A DNA stretch of 64,000 nucleotides from Artemisia argyi (Eukaryota > Streptophyta > Magnoliopsida > Asterales > Asteraceae): the NCBI GenBank assembly GCA_030686995.1, contig CM060704.1, positions 117,778,042-117,842,041 of the forward strand. Reading direction: 5' to 3'. The notes under the pieces were generated by a model. That model made no database searches. It was not told where the DNA came from and worked only from the letters and a program-made list of their open reading frames with translations. Positions 1-14,341 of the stretch are shown here, one piece after another; positions within the stretch are counted from its first letter, which is position 1, and every line of letters begins with the position of its first letter. The translations under genes and the position numbers were made by a program.

Positions 1-190
1 TCTTCTCAGTTTAGTTCTTTTCGCTCCTGCAGTTTGTCTGGAGTGGTTTGTTAGTTGGTCCTTGACGTGTGTGCCTATTATTTTTGGTCTCTAGCCGTTT
101 AATGTGGCTTGTAAGCTAAACTCATGATTTAAAGTTGTTCGATATTAATATATTCTCTAGGGCGATTTCCCGTTTTTCCCCCAAAAAAAA
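1..190 (+). mobile_element. LINE-like 3' tail (partial)
   Basis: A T/G-rich stretch ends in a short A run at about 182-189. It lies in the intron downstream of the kinase exon at 248-298, where the next kinase exon would otherwise be expected. A unique-looking 3' UTR followed by a poly-A tail is typical of non-LTR retrotransposons. It is antisense to the kinase gene. No coding part is in the window, so the class is inference; it could also be a processed-transcript remnant. Confidence 0.35.
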
Positions 191-247
191 GTCAAATAAG
201 TTATTTAACAAAAACATAAATGGTTCAAAGAAGTTGCATCAACTTAC

Positions 248-3452
<3,205 letters not shown>

Positions 3453-3634
3453 TCTATGTCAGATGAGTACAAAAGGATCTAGCAATCGTTACTCCTTGCA
3501 AACACTTTCGTGACCCTCCAGATTATTCCAGCCTCAAACATGTGTTCCTGACAATTTAACAAACCACATATCTTATATAATGTGAATCCAAGATTTTCGG
3601 CAAAGCTATGCACTACTAAAAAATAAGATTTAAA

Positions 3635-3715
<81 letters not shown>

Positions 3716-5020
3716 ATAATAATAATAATAAAAATCCATGTGAAGCACGTGTATACCCTAAATTACACGTCGGACCATCCGTTCATCAAATGTTTCACGT
3801 AAAACATTAGCTATTGCAAGAAAGCATAATATGCAAGCATTAGTGAAAATGTGCAACAAAAGTCACATGGGAATCACACATAGTTGATGTTTACATGCAG
3901 TATAAATGGAACGCTACTATTGTAGCTTGAGGCATATAATATTTGAGACAATAACATGTTATTAACAAATCATGTTCCACTAACTATTTGAAAGACATCA
4001 CATGATCTGCATACATAAAACGGTGTAATATGTGCTCAACTCCGACAAGTTGACATGTTCTGATGCAACGTATCGTGCACGTATCACATGTCATACAAAT
4101 GAGTTAAAATTTTCCATAATTGTCAGCATGTAACGTTCAATTACCCGTTTACTCTTTTGGCAAGGATTAAGCATTAAAATGCACAATTTCCATTAACAAA
4201 CAAATTAACAGCAACGGGAGGCGCTTACTTTTGCTATTCGGCTTTGTTCCCCAAAAATCAAAACGATACATTCCAACGTTACTCAGCACAGAACGAAAAA
4301 CTTATCTAGCACGCAATAACCCATTTTGTAAGAAAAAGCTCTAAAATCTCCCTCATTGTGAAACAACACGAATTTCTTACGCTAAACTCCTAAATTAGTA
4401 AAATAAACGAAAGAAATAACATCAACTCTCCTAATTCTATATCAAACAAAACTAAACCTTCCTGTACCACTTAGGCTAATCTATCTCCAACAAATCACTT
4501 ATCAATAATCACATTGATGTCAGGGAGTGTTTGGCAAATCATAACTAAAAAAAGTAACCTTAACCTATGAAAACAATCCTAATCTCTATAATCACTTTCA
4601 AGATTTCATAAAAAGCAACTTAAAATCAGCATAATTCAGTAACAGTCAGATCCACAAGCATAAAGATTGAAACTTTATAAGAAAAAACAATTCTCGATCA
4701 AAGATGGGTTTAATGATCAGATCACTCACCGGTACAAAATTGTGCATTTCAAAATGGGTATTGATCCAATTGCTTTTAGAAAGTGATTATTATTATTATT
4801 ATCTACTAGTACTAGAAAAACAATAATTTTTATTTATTTTTCTCTCTCCAACAGCTTCTTTCACACCATTTTTGTTTTGTTGAAAAGAAAGATAGTGATT
4901 TTTGGATTTTTGATTTTTGATTTTCAGATAATAATAAATTGGTGATAATAAAATAAGTGAAGTCTTTTGGTTTCTAAGTTCTAACAAGTACAAGAAGCTA
5001 GCTTGTCAGATTTAGTTTCC
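3453..5020 (-). promoter_or_regulatory. Kinase 5' UTR with 5' UTR intron
   Basis: Upstream of the start codon, 3453-3547 reads as 5' UTR and ends at a TTGTCAG acceptor. A donor ACCG|GTGAGT lies at 4729/4730, giving a 5' UTR intron of about 1.18 kb (3548-4729). The first non-coding exon would run from 4730 to roughly 4,990; it is rich in TCT and AATAAT and has no long ORF. The intron carries a long AT microsatellite. The transcription start is not determined. Confidence 0.6.
3642..3731. repeat. (AT)n and (AAT)n microsatellite
   Basis: About 65 bases of uninterrupted AT, then a short AAT run, inside the putative 5' UTR intron of the kinase gene. Length may be variable between individuals. Confidence 0.95.
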
Positions 5021-5926
5021 ATTTTTTTATTTTATTATTTATTTTTATTTTTCTAAAAGGTTTGCAAATGCATCGCAAAGGTGTGAGCTTTGATTATGCC
5101 GCTATATCACGCGTTATGTTACCTCAAATCACGTCTTTTTCTAAACTTGATATATATGAAATATAATATAAATATTGTCATATTTTGTGACGCCTTATGT
5201 CACACCTTTTAAACGCAAAAGCTTCGACTTAGCCGCTAAGGCGTGAGACTTGGTCATGTCACCACGCCGCGCCTCGTGCTATTTATAACCTTGAGGGTAA
5301 TAGTTTATGATTGTATGTTTGACAAAAATAGATGTTGCTGTTGTGCGTTGATACAGGTGTTGGTGCTGGTAGTGAAAGGGATTAAAATTATAGCTTTTTT
5401 TAGTAGTATTTGACAAATTAGCTATAATTTGAGATTAAAAATATAAAATGACATAATTGGACATATAAATATCAGAGTCATGGAATCATGTGGGATACGT
5501 GGGTAATTTCAAAAGGCAAATCCGTAATTTTGTGAACTATAATCTCCGACATGTTTTTAAAAGCTGTTTTATGAAACTTATTTTTTGAGAACTTTATTTT
5601 TCTATAATAATTTGTAATCTTTGTCATCCAAACATAAATTATTTTTTTAATGTGGTATCTTTTTTAGCAAAATAATTTTAAGCTCCTAAAATCTTTCATA
5701 ATCTGTTGCGCCAAAAACGCCCGACATGTAATTGACACAAAAATGAGATGTTATGATTGATTCAAATAAGGTTCGGGTTGTCGACCAATTAGGTTGTTAA
5801 TTATGTAGGTTGTGTTCAAGTTAGAAGTTTATAAAACACTTTGGTTATCGGTTATCGGTTATCTATAACTTGTATTATTAGTATCCTTGAAAGGGTAAAT
5901 TTATTGCTCGAATGCTTAATATAATA
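5021..5926. other. AT-rich spacer, no gene seen
   Basis: No ORF or RNA gene is supported here. A short GC-rich piece with inverted wording (CTTAGCCGCTAAGGCG) lies near 5230-5250 and may be a decayed MITE or SINE, but no terminal repeats or target duplications could be fixed. Confidence 0.5.
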
Positions 5927-7319
5927 CTAGCAGGGTCCCCGTGCGATGCAGCTGCGAGCACTCTGTAATTTAATTTTTTCGCTTAATAATTTATTTTATT
6001 TGTACGTTTTTTGGCAATAGCTTTACTGATTAGTTTTTTATAGAAAAAGTTTGATGAAATTTTGCTTTGTTTGTATTATTTTATTTATTATTTATTTTAT
6101 GTTTTTGTTTAGTAGTTTGCTTGGTTTGTACAATATGTGAACATATTTTAATTTATTATGTTCTTTTTGACAATAAATTTACGGATATCAAAAATTTCGT
6201 TTTGCTCGTGCCCGTTCGGGCTTAAAAATTTGTATAATATGCTTTATTATTTGTATTAGTGACATTTAATGCAGGGATTGTGTTTAAGTTGGTTGTATAA
6301 TATGCTTGATAATTTGTATTTCTTATGTAAGGGTGTTTTAATAAGTGTATTAATTGTATTTATTGACTATTTAATTAATTGTATTTAATATACATAATGA
6401 TCAATTTTAAGTCATTAATTTTCAATTTTAAGTCATTAATTTTAAACTTTAATGGCAAAAACAAAGTGGTGTGTACTTTAAACTTTTAAACTTGTAAATG
6501 TCTAATTATATTTCATTTATGGTATTAATTATCTAATTGTGTTTGAATCACTTGTACTTTAAGCTTTTAAACTTGTAAGGCTTAATTTTAAGTATTCTAA
6601 TTATAGTATTCATTTTTTATGCATTATAAGATAGTTAGATTTAACAAATCAAGGAGGCAAAAACTAAATACACTCTTAAAGAACGATGTATACTACAGTA
6701 CTTTTTAGCAAAAACAAAATTAATACAATGGGTGGAACTTATTGTGTTGAAATAACTATGTTTTCAAAGATTACAAATGCTTTAACCACAAAGAAAACGT
6801 TTAAGCATGTCAATTATCAATCGGTTGCTACAGTAACATACATTAATTGAGTACTATGATTAATCAGTTGTTGCAGTAACATGCATTAATTGAGTACTAT
6901 GATTGTTTTCCAAAATTACATGCGGTAGTAATTTTCGACTTATAAGTGTCGTGTCTCATAATTTTCGTAGTAGTTTCTTTTGGTCACTTATCTCTAAAAA
7001 TCGATTTTTTTTTTTTTTTTTTTTTCTCAATTATTTAACGGGGTGTTGTTGGATAACCTCTTTGAGGCATGAACTTGTTTAGTTGGTCCCCTCTCTTATC
7101 AACAAAACCATGTTTTAATTCAAACGTTACATGATAAAGCTCTGAAAAAAAATTTGTAAATAAGATGACCAGTAACGCAAACGAGCTAGCTCAAACGCAA
7201 CCCCACCCGACCCCCGGCATTATGTGGAAAACAATGTATAAAGCGACATATTTGAATTCTGAACGAAGCCAAAAAGGTTTTGTTTGTGGTGATTATAAAT
7301 TGAAAAAAGATATTATAGA
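5927..7319 (-). mobile_element. Helitron-like element, candidate
   Basis: On the minus strand the stretch starts TCTATAATATC after an A (at 7319) and ends CTAG before a T (at 5927), matching the Helitron rule of insertion between A and T with 5' TC and 3' CTAG. A GC-rich segment that could fold imperfectly precedes the CTAG. It contains a tandem duplication of about 44 bp (6816-6903) and no coding sequence. The termini are weaker than those of its neighbour. Confidence 0.35.
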
Positions 7320-8167
7320 TAGATATCCTTGTATTATTTATACTAGTTATAATACTCGTGCACGCACGGTGCTTTTTTAAAATTTTTAATTATGTAATAT
7401 TATTTATTAAATACAAAGAAATTATTTTGTCATAAATGCTTTTAATTGCTTGATGAAAAATGAATGGTTATTGGCAAATGGTCATTTCACATGGCTAAAT
7501 AGTCGCAAAGTACACACAATGACACGATTTAAAAAGGTTGGTGTTAAAAAAAAAAAAAAAAAAAACAAAAAAAAAAAAAACAAAACGCTACATACAATGA
7601 CAAAAAGTGGCAAGTATGATGCATTTTTTTGCCAATATCCCAAAAATAAAAATAAAAACTTATGTATATACATATCACCGACAAAATATTAGAGTACAAA
7701 ACTTGCAACTCTCGCATAATATCGTTATATGTTGAGTCAAAACAAAAATTAAAATCTAAACATAGTAATTAATCAAATGCTTAATGGTTATACATAAGAA
7801 TACATATTATTTTCATTTGTCATTTGCGCCAATGCACTTGTTCCTTTTTCACCCAGCATTTCATGCTACATATGTTTACAAAACCGTATAAACATATCCT
7901 AAGTCGAAACTATGGTGTGTTGAGACATGTGACATTACAATGTGTGCAACTCGTATATTCTTTCGTATAAGAATATGACCGGTTGTTCAGTATATTACAT
8001 AAACGTGACCATATTCTCTAAAACTATGTAGAACACACACTCACAAAAGTCATATCATAATTACCTTAAAGATATAAACTTTCTTAGTAGAAGATATTTA
8101 CATTTCCTTTTATCTTTAACAGAAATGATAAATTGTTCAACATGCTTAACCAACACGACACAAATCA

Positions 8168-8285
8168 TGGACGCGACTCGTTACTCGTTTTAGCTTTGTA
8201 CGTGAGCAGGCAACCTCGCTGATCTTATGTGAAGGCCACTATGAGATCCCATGCTGTCTGCATATTCGTTTCATTGTAGTTGAAA
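8168..8285 (-). pseudogene. RWP-RK exon fragment of NIN-like protein (NLP)
   Basis: The minus strand reads STTMKRICRQHGIS, a stop, then WPSHKI and later TKLKRV. In plant NIN-like proteins (nitrate-responsive transcription factors) the RWP-RK DNA-binding domain has the same order, with RWPSRK where a stop plus WPSHK is seen here. A TTTTGCAG acceptor sits directly before the fragment, as if one exon border was captured with it. The stop is TAG at 8239-8241. No other exon of the gene was recognised nearby, so this is a transduplicated, non-functional fragment inside the Helitron. Confidence 0.75.
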
Positions 8286-9104
8286 CTGCAAAACCAATGA
8301 TAATCTCATTACATTACTTTATAGATTTTGACTTTTTTAGTCAAACTTATTGTCAGCACACATATTTCTATTGAGTTAACATCCGCGTTCTTGTATTGAA
8401 GTATACTTGCTCAATTACCATGTAGAAACAATAGAGATAGACCAATCTTGGTCAAAGTTGTTACTCCACAATTAGCATTATACTACACATTATAAGACGG
8501 ACTCACTTATTTTTCAGAAGGAGAATGCTCTAGTGAAGAATCTAGATATTTTTATTAGATTACGTCAATGCATAAGCTTCTGACTCATGAAATATGATAT
8601 CTAAAAAACATAGAAAAGAAAATTCAAACAAATATATGGAACAGAGTTAGGTGAGTAGAGGAAGATTAAAGAAGAAATCACTCTTCTTTACCATTGACAT
8701 TGCTTTCTTACTAAGTGTTTGCAACCAAGGTTCAAGATCTTTAAAGCATTTGAAATTTTTACCATAAATCGACTTTCACAAATTTAAGTTTCTTACTTAA
8801 GATTGAGAGTCTTCAAGTATTCATCATTTATCTAAAACAAAATTTGAAATGAAGAACCTCATAATCATTGTATAGGGGAATGAAGCTACCATTCATTCAA
8901 AAAACAATGACAATATCACTCCTTACATATAGGTCGAAGATCCGTCTCAACTGATGTTCCATAAGTGCACTCTCTCTCCCCTTTCGACCATTAATTTCAT
9001 GTAATTTTCCACCATAATCTCATTGGGTCATGAATACTAATTTTATTTCAATTTATAAAATCGCAATTGTCAAAGATAATATATAAAGTAGAAGAGAATT
9101 ATAA

Positions 9105-9240
9105 ATGATCTAACGGGTCAAAATGGTTCAAATAGAGAATGGGCTAAAAAGAAAATGGGTCAAAGTGGTGAAAGTCTACTTAAAAGAGAATGGGCTAAAA
9201 AGAAAATGGGCTAAAAAGAAAATGGGTCAAAGTGGCAAAT
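9105..9240. repeat. Subterminal tandem repeat of Helitron
   Basis: Several copies of a GAGAATGGGCTAAAAAG / AAAATGGGTCAAAGTGG type unit lie just inside the 5' terminus of the Helitron. Iterated subterminal words are common in such elements; the copies are imperfect. Confidence 0.8.
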
Positions 9241-9378
9241 CCGTATTAATATAGATCTTTGTGCCAAAAAGAGCATTTCCAATTTGTGGTTTATATAAAA
9301 AACCAAAAACATCATATAATAAAATAATAAAAACAGACATTTAACTTATTCAAATTAACTACATATTCATAAACATAC

Positions 9379-9776
9379 CATTCCAATACTTGACCTTCGC
9401 CGGTTGAAGTATGATGACAACGTGACCAATTGATTCACGGTTGTCTGTTATGTCATTGAACATGTCTGACCAGTTGTCAAAGAAGGTGCACTCAAGTTGA
9501 TGAGATCTACACTTACAAAAAAAAAAAAAAAACAAAAAAAAAAAAAAAAAGAAAGAAAAAAAAAAAACAAAAAACTATTAAGTAACATACATGATTTATA
9601 TTATATTATTAACATATACGTATCATTAAAAAAAAAAAAAAAAACTCAGCATCCTCAAGAATGACATTTCTCCTCTTTTGGTTTTCACCAAATGGTATAA
9701 GATACCCAATAGACACAATGGTTCCAATGATATCTATAACAAAAAAAATGTGATACAGATTAAGAAATGGCTAATT

Positions 9777-9854
<78 letters not shown>

Positions 9855-10379
9855 GTGATATGAAATTAAAAAATAAACAAATAAATAAATAAATAACTCA
9901 TACCAACAGCTTCCTATTCAGACCACCCTCGTGTTGTGAACCTAAGAAAAGGTTCGAACTTGAAACCATTATGGTTTGTGTCAAACCTGTTCATCCTAGT
10001 GAGAGCAGTGTTCTTGAAGAAGTTGATCTTATAATTGTGGGGGAGAAGGGGAAACTTGCCGCCATTCTCGCCAACCTCAAAGTTATGTATACGATAGCAA
10101 GAACCATCTTCTAGAAGCCCTCCAAACTTAGCCATACTGCCCCTTCTGATAGTAGCTTGCACTCGGTTGCCCTGCAACGATTGTAAGGAGAATATAAGAA
10201 TCATATATTGTTAAAAAAAACAATTACCTAATATAACCATAATAAGTATGTGTATATTATCACCACAGGGTCCATAAAAACATCATCCAAACTCCATGGA
10301 TCATTTGGCTTTCCCTTAGCATGAGAATGCCATATGTTGATGCATTTGGCAATGCCAGTAATATCAAGTATTGGATCGA
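9379..10379 (-). pseudogene. RPA1-like (OB-fold, DUF223) gene fragment
   Basis: Four exon-like pieces on the minus strand read as a replication protein A 70-kDa-like single-strand DNA-binding protein. About 10264-10379 holds KPNDPWSLDDVFMDP. 9904-10171 holds GNRVQATIRRG, then NFEVGENGGKF and YKINFF. 9645-9733 holds DIIGTIVSIGYLIPFG, then RRNVILEDAE. About 9379-9515 holds LECTFFDNWSDMF, then HVVIILQPAKVKYW. Intron borders survive in part. The second exon has a premature TAG (9914-9916) before its donor, and the third exon's donor side runs into a homopolymer. The 5' end is cut by an LTR at 10,380. Plant Helitrons often encode RPA-like proteins, so it may derive from a Helitron or from a host gene copy. 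Confidence 0.8.
9782..9851. repeat. (AT)n microsatellite
   Basis: About 70 bases of TA dinucleotides within an intron of the RPA1-like pseudogene. Poly-A tracts lie nearby at 9517-9567 and 9629-9643. Confidence 0.95.
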
Positions 10380-10822
10380 TGATGAGGCGAAAAGTGTTAC
10401 GCTTTTAAGGGGTCATTTAAGCCCTAAATCGTGTTTTTATGATCAAATATTGCCCTAAATCGTTTCTTTTCTCATTTTAGGTACTTGGGACGTTATTTTT
10501 GGAATATGAAGCATTTTGGAGCTTTTTGGGCGTTTTTATGCTCAAGAATGAAGAGAACAAGAAAACCAAGAAAAGTCAGGTTTTTACACTTGACAGCGTC
10601 ACGTTTTGGATGCTGACGCCGTCACTTGAAGATTGGAGCTGATGGAAATTAACACGTGACGCCCCAGAAAGAATTTTGGTGATTTACACCTGACGCCGTC
10701 ACGTGTATTTGGAAGTAGGCCATCGCGGTAGCTGTTACTGTTTTGGCCATAACTTTCGCATACGAACTCGGATTTAGGTGATTCAAAAGCTCACGCGAAG
10801 AGGACGAAGAGATCTACAATCA
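10380..10822 (+). mobile_element. LTR fragment of Athila/Tat family A
   Basis: Starts TGATGAGGCGAAAA and continues GGGGTCATTTAAGCCC, with several CGCCGTCAC words. It matches, in opposite orientation, the segment 60247-60683 that begins the LTR of element A. The match stops after GAGATCTACAAT at about 10,822. It truncates the RPA1-like pseudogene. No gag or pol of this copy is present. Confidence 0.7.
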
Positions 10823-13374
10823 AACTTGTTCATTATTAGTCCCTGGATGAAAGTTTTCTACAAATGGCAACTTTTACCCCCCAAGTTTGGAAAATGTCAA
10901 AATTAGTCCCCAGTTTTTTTAAAATTGAAAAGTTATCAAAAATAAACTTTGTACTATTCATATATGGCATAAATGGTCCTTTTGATAACTTATGGGAAAG
11001 TACAAGTCCAGCCCCTCAAATATCCAAAGTTACAAAAATGGTCCTTGGGCTTATTTACACTACTAACCAAACCGGACCCTTAGTTATATATACAACCCAC
11101 AAATAAAACCCACCCAATAAACCTAATCCACTAATCCCCTAAGCCCATCACCCTTTGGCCCAATCCATACCCCGTGATACCACCCCGGTCAACATCTCAG
11201 TCAAACCCACCCTTATTCCCTCCAATACCACTCCCACTTCACTGCAACACCAAAACCACTCCCACCTCTCTGGTTTTCACCCCAACTTGCCCACCACTCT
11301 CACCCATCACCTCCACCACCCCTACCCTACCCTACAACCCTACCCTTTATCTCTTATCACACTCCAACAGGCCCCAATTGGGTATATATTATTTTGGTGC
11401 CAAAGACAAAATCAAAGGCTGGGATTAATTCAGATGATCCAATGGCCAATTTTCTTTGTGGGATTTGCTCAGAGACTCAAGTGGAACCTTATAAACCAAG
11501 AGAGAAGGAGCAGAGACAAATTATTAGTGTAGGTAGTATAGTTTAATGTAGAGTAGCGTAATTCTGTATTCTTAGTGTAATTTTCAAGTTTTCAAGTATT
11601 GAACTAAGTCAATTTAGTGTACTGTAATCTTTTTCATCAATCAATTTCAAAGTTTCAGTGTGATTCTCAGTTATGCATTTTATTTTTCATTCAAAATCTC
11701 AAAAAGCTTAATTCATATTTATAGTTGTTGTATTGGATTCATTAAGCCACATAAGCCCCCTATAAAGCTTATCAAAGCTTTTAGAAACCAAAAGAATCAG
11801 TTTAGTAGTAAAATTCAAAAATACAAAAAAAAATCAAGAAAATCAATAGAAAATAAAAAAATTACTTAAGAAGATGGAAGCAGCTTGGAGTATGGTGAAT
11901 TATGGTTGCTCTTGGTTTTAGAGCTCATTGGGAAGCTATAGGGTGTGACATTGGCTCTTGGTTCTCAATTCTCAGCTTGAAACCATTTGTAAGCATTTCA
12001 TTTTAATTTTTAGCTTTTACTGTTCTTTAGCTTACTATCTGCTTATCTTGTTGTGTTTATGCTTAATTAGTGTTTTTTTAGTATAATTGTTGCTTGATAC
12101 ATGGTCTTTGTTCATTAGTATCTTTTGTGTTCAAATCTCTTGTTTTAACTGCCATAAATGCATATTTATGATTCTTGGGCATTTGTTGTTATCCTTGGTG
12201 TTTGCATGCTTAAAATAGGTTCTTGTATGATAACAAGTCTTTCTGAATTAATCTTGTAGCCTATAGCAGTTGAATGCTTTGAAAATCATGTTATCATTAG
12301 TTTAAGGGACTGTTTGGATTTACTGTTTTAAGTGTGGTGGAGGTTGTTTGTGCTATTGTTCTTGTTTAAAGTATGTCACAATAGGATCCATTATCTCATT
12401 AAAGTCATAAAATCCAGGTCTTGTTTGTGAGAAAGTCAAAATAGCTTTTAATCTCCTCCTATTTGTCATCTGTTGGAATTCACTTGTTCATTTCCATCAC
12501 AGTAGGTCATAAGTTGTTTATTTAGCTTAATTTCAACTCTCATTAGCTTAATATTACATAATCAGTAAGTAGATTTAATCCAAAGTTCATATTAGTCAAC
12601 TTTTTAGTTTAACTTAAAAAGTCAAATTTGTAGTAACTAGTTTTTGATTTAATTAGTTAATTTTCTCTAGGCCTTAATACTTAGTTTCAGTACTTGTGCT
12701 TTTTAGATATTAGTATTTTGTTGCTGATCTTCATTAAGGTATTTTTATTAATTTTTATTAGCTTAGTTTACTAGCTTATTCAGTGCTTAACTTTTAGCTC
12801 TTTTTCTAAAATATGCCCTGTACCAGTTTCATAAGCCCATTTTCCCAAGCTTGCACAATAGTCAATTGTTGAGCTTGGTATGTGTGACTTAGATTTTTAG
12901 AAAGTCCTTATTGCTGGCTTCATTTGCATGAGCTTGCTTTTCTATTTTTAGCTTGTTTCAATAGCTTATCATGGCTCTCAATATGAACTCATCAAACTCT
13001 CAACACTGAGTCATCAGTGTTGAGAGGCAAGTTCATAAGCTCATTGTGGCTTATCCAGTGGGTCCCACTGAGACTCCTTTGGTTCTTTGAGAAGCCCATC
13101 TGTCAAATTTCAAAGTCCAGGGCTTATTTCTTAGTTTGTAGCTTATTTGGTAGGGTTGCTAACCCCTTTTTGTTTGTCCAAATCCACCCTTCATACTGAT
13201 ACATCAGCATAAATCATCCTCCTTCCTCCCACACAGGTCTGCTTATTGGCCTATACCAGGGTTGGTTGTTTCATAATACACACACAACTAGTGTGATTTT
13301 CTCTCTCAAGAAACTACCCTCTCTCTCTTTCTCTCTCTAACTTGTTAACCATGTTTATCATTTACTTCCATCTT
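10823..13374 (+). mobile_element. Diverged LTR-like sequence of family B
   Basis: Phrases such as AGTCCCTGG, GTGTGATTCTCAGTTA and AAGCTTATCAAAGCTTTTAG follow the same order as the minus strand of the element B LTR (37161-40944), but are strongly diverged and the C-rich segment 11100-11345 is unique. No gene is supported; short ORFs here are by-products. The right limit is uncertain. Confidence 0.5.
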
Positions 13375-14156
13375 CCAAGACCTCCTAACTCACCACATAA
13401 ATCAACATATTTCGATCCTACACCCGGACATGGCGATTTATAGTGGTTCGGTTACGAAGCTCCTCTTCGCCCTACTCCACTCCCCGAGTACCTAACTCGA
13501 GAGTTACTTCACTAATCAACAAGCTCCATTCTCGGCGGAGAAAACCATACAACATCGCTTACATTATTTTCCGACACTAAGCTAAATGTCAAGTACTAAT
13601 CTTAGCTTGTACCAATCTACCACGATCTACCCGATCCTCACGAATCACACAAGCTTCAAGATCCACATGATCTATACTCGATCTACCCGATCTACTCACG
13701 ATCTACCCGATCTACTCACGATCTACCCGATCTTCACAAATCACACAATCAACATAACCTACACGATCTACCCGATCTACCCTTGATCCACTTGATCAAC
13801 ACACAAGCTCACTAGCTACAAGAGATCTCCAAGATCTCAAAAATATCACAATGATCCACTCTTACAAGACTAAAAAAAAGGTAATGACTACTTGATGTAT
13901 ATCAAGATACAACAAGCTTACAACTAGTAATGCAAGTGCACTACTCAATGACTCTAACACTTTGTATCTTCTTGATACTTTGTGTTCTTCTATTGGAGTA
14001 AAAGAGGAATGAAGGTGATCACATGAATGGATGATTGGATCACTCTAAAACAAACTAAGACTCTCTAAATGATCAAAGAAAGTGATCTAACTAAGAATGG
14101 ATTAAACCAGAGAAAAGTGGCTGGAAAAATCAGGTTGGAAGTGGAAAATGGTCCAC

Positions 14157-14164
14157 TATTTATA
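14157..14164 (-). promoter_or_regulatory. TATA box in Copia-3 LTR
   Basis: TATAAATA on the minus strand, about 28 bp downstream of a nested palindrome (14192-14253). Confidence 0.55.
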
Positions 14165-14191
14165 GGCAAAGAGAAAAATTACCGTTACAGG

Positions 14192-14253
14192 GGGACGGTA
14201 CCACTAATTACCCGATGGTACCACTAAATTTAGTGGTACCGTGGTACCGTCCC
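14192..14253. repeat. Nested palindrome in Copia-3 LTR
   Basis: Outer arms GGGACGGTACCAC (14192-14204) and GTGGTACCGTCCC (14241-14253) are perfect reverse complements. Between them 14217-14240 is itself a perfect 24-bp palindrome with half-site GGTACCACTAAA. It lies just upstream of the LTR TATA box. Confidence 0.95.
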
Positions 14254-14320
14254 AGACAAAGACGCTCCAAATTTTGTTTTTAGTGGTGAAAGTTTATTTG
14301 GGGAAGTTTGGAGCTGATTT

Positions 14321-14341
14321 GGGGGGGGGGGGGGGGGGGGG
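14321..14341 (+). repeat. Poly-G tract of 21 bases
   Basis: An uninterrupted run of G on the plus strand inside the Copia-3 LTR (C on the LTR sense strand). Its length may be unreliable in an assembly. Confidence 0.9.

Larger units (their letters stand above)
7343..9255 (-). mobile_element. Non-autonomous Helitron with gene fragment
   Basis: Read on the minus strand, the element begins TCTATATTAATACGG at 9255 directly after an A and ends CTAG at 7343 directly before a T. This is the classic plant Helitron signature without target duplication. A short hairpin (CGTGC-GT-GCACG) lies about 12 nt inside the 3' end. No Rep/helicase gene is present, so it is non-autonomous. It carries a decayed exon of an RWP-RK protein (8168-8285) and A-rich simple repeats near 7548-7580. 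Confidence 0.65.

Noticed and set aside
7450..7692. 80-codon Lys/Asn-rich frame
   Set aside because: It is produced by A-rich simple sequence inside the Helitron; no domain and no promoter context.
11155..11532. 125-codon Pro/Thr/His-rich frame
   Set aside because: Low-complexity C-rich stretch in a decayed LTR; two overlapping frames are open by composition.
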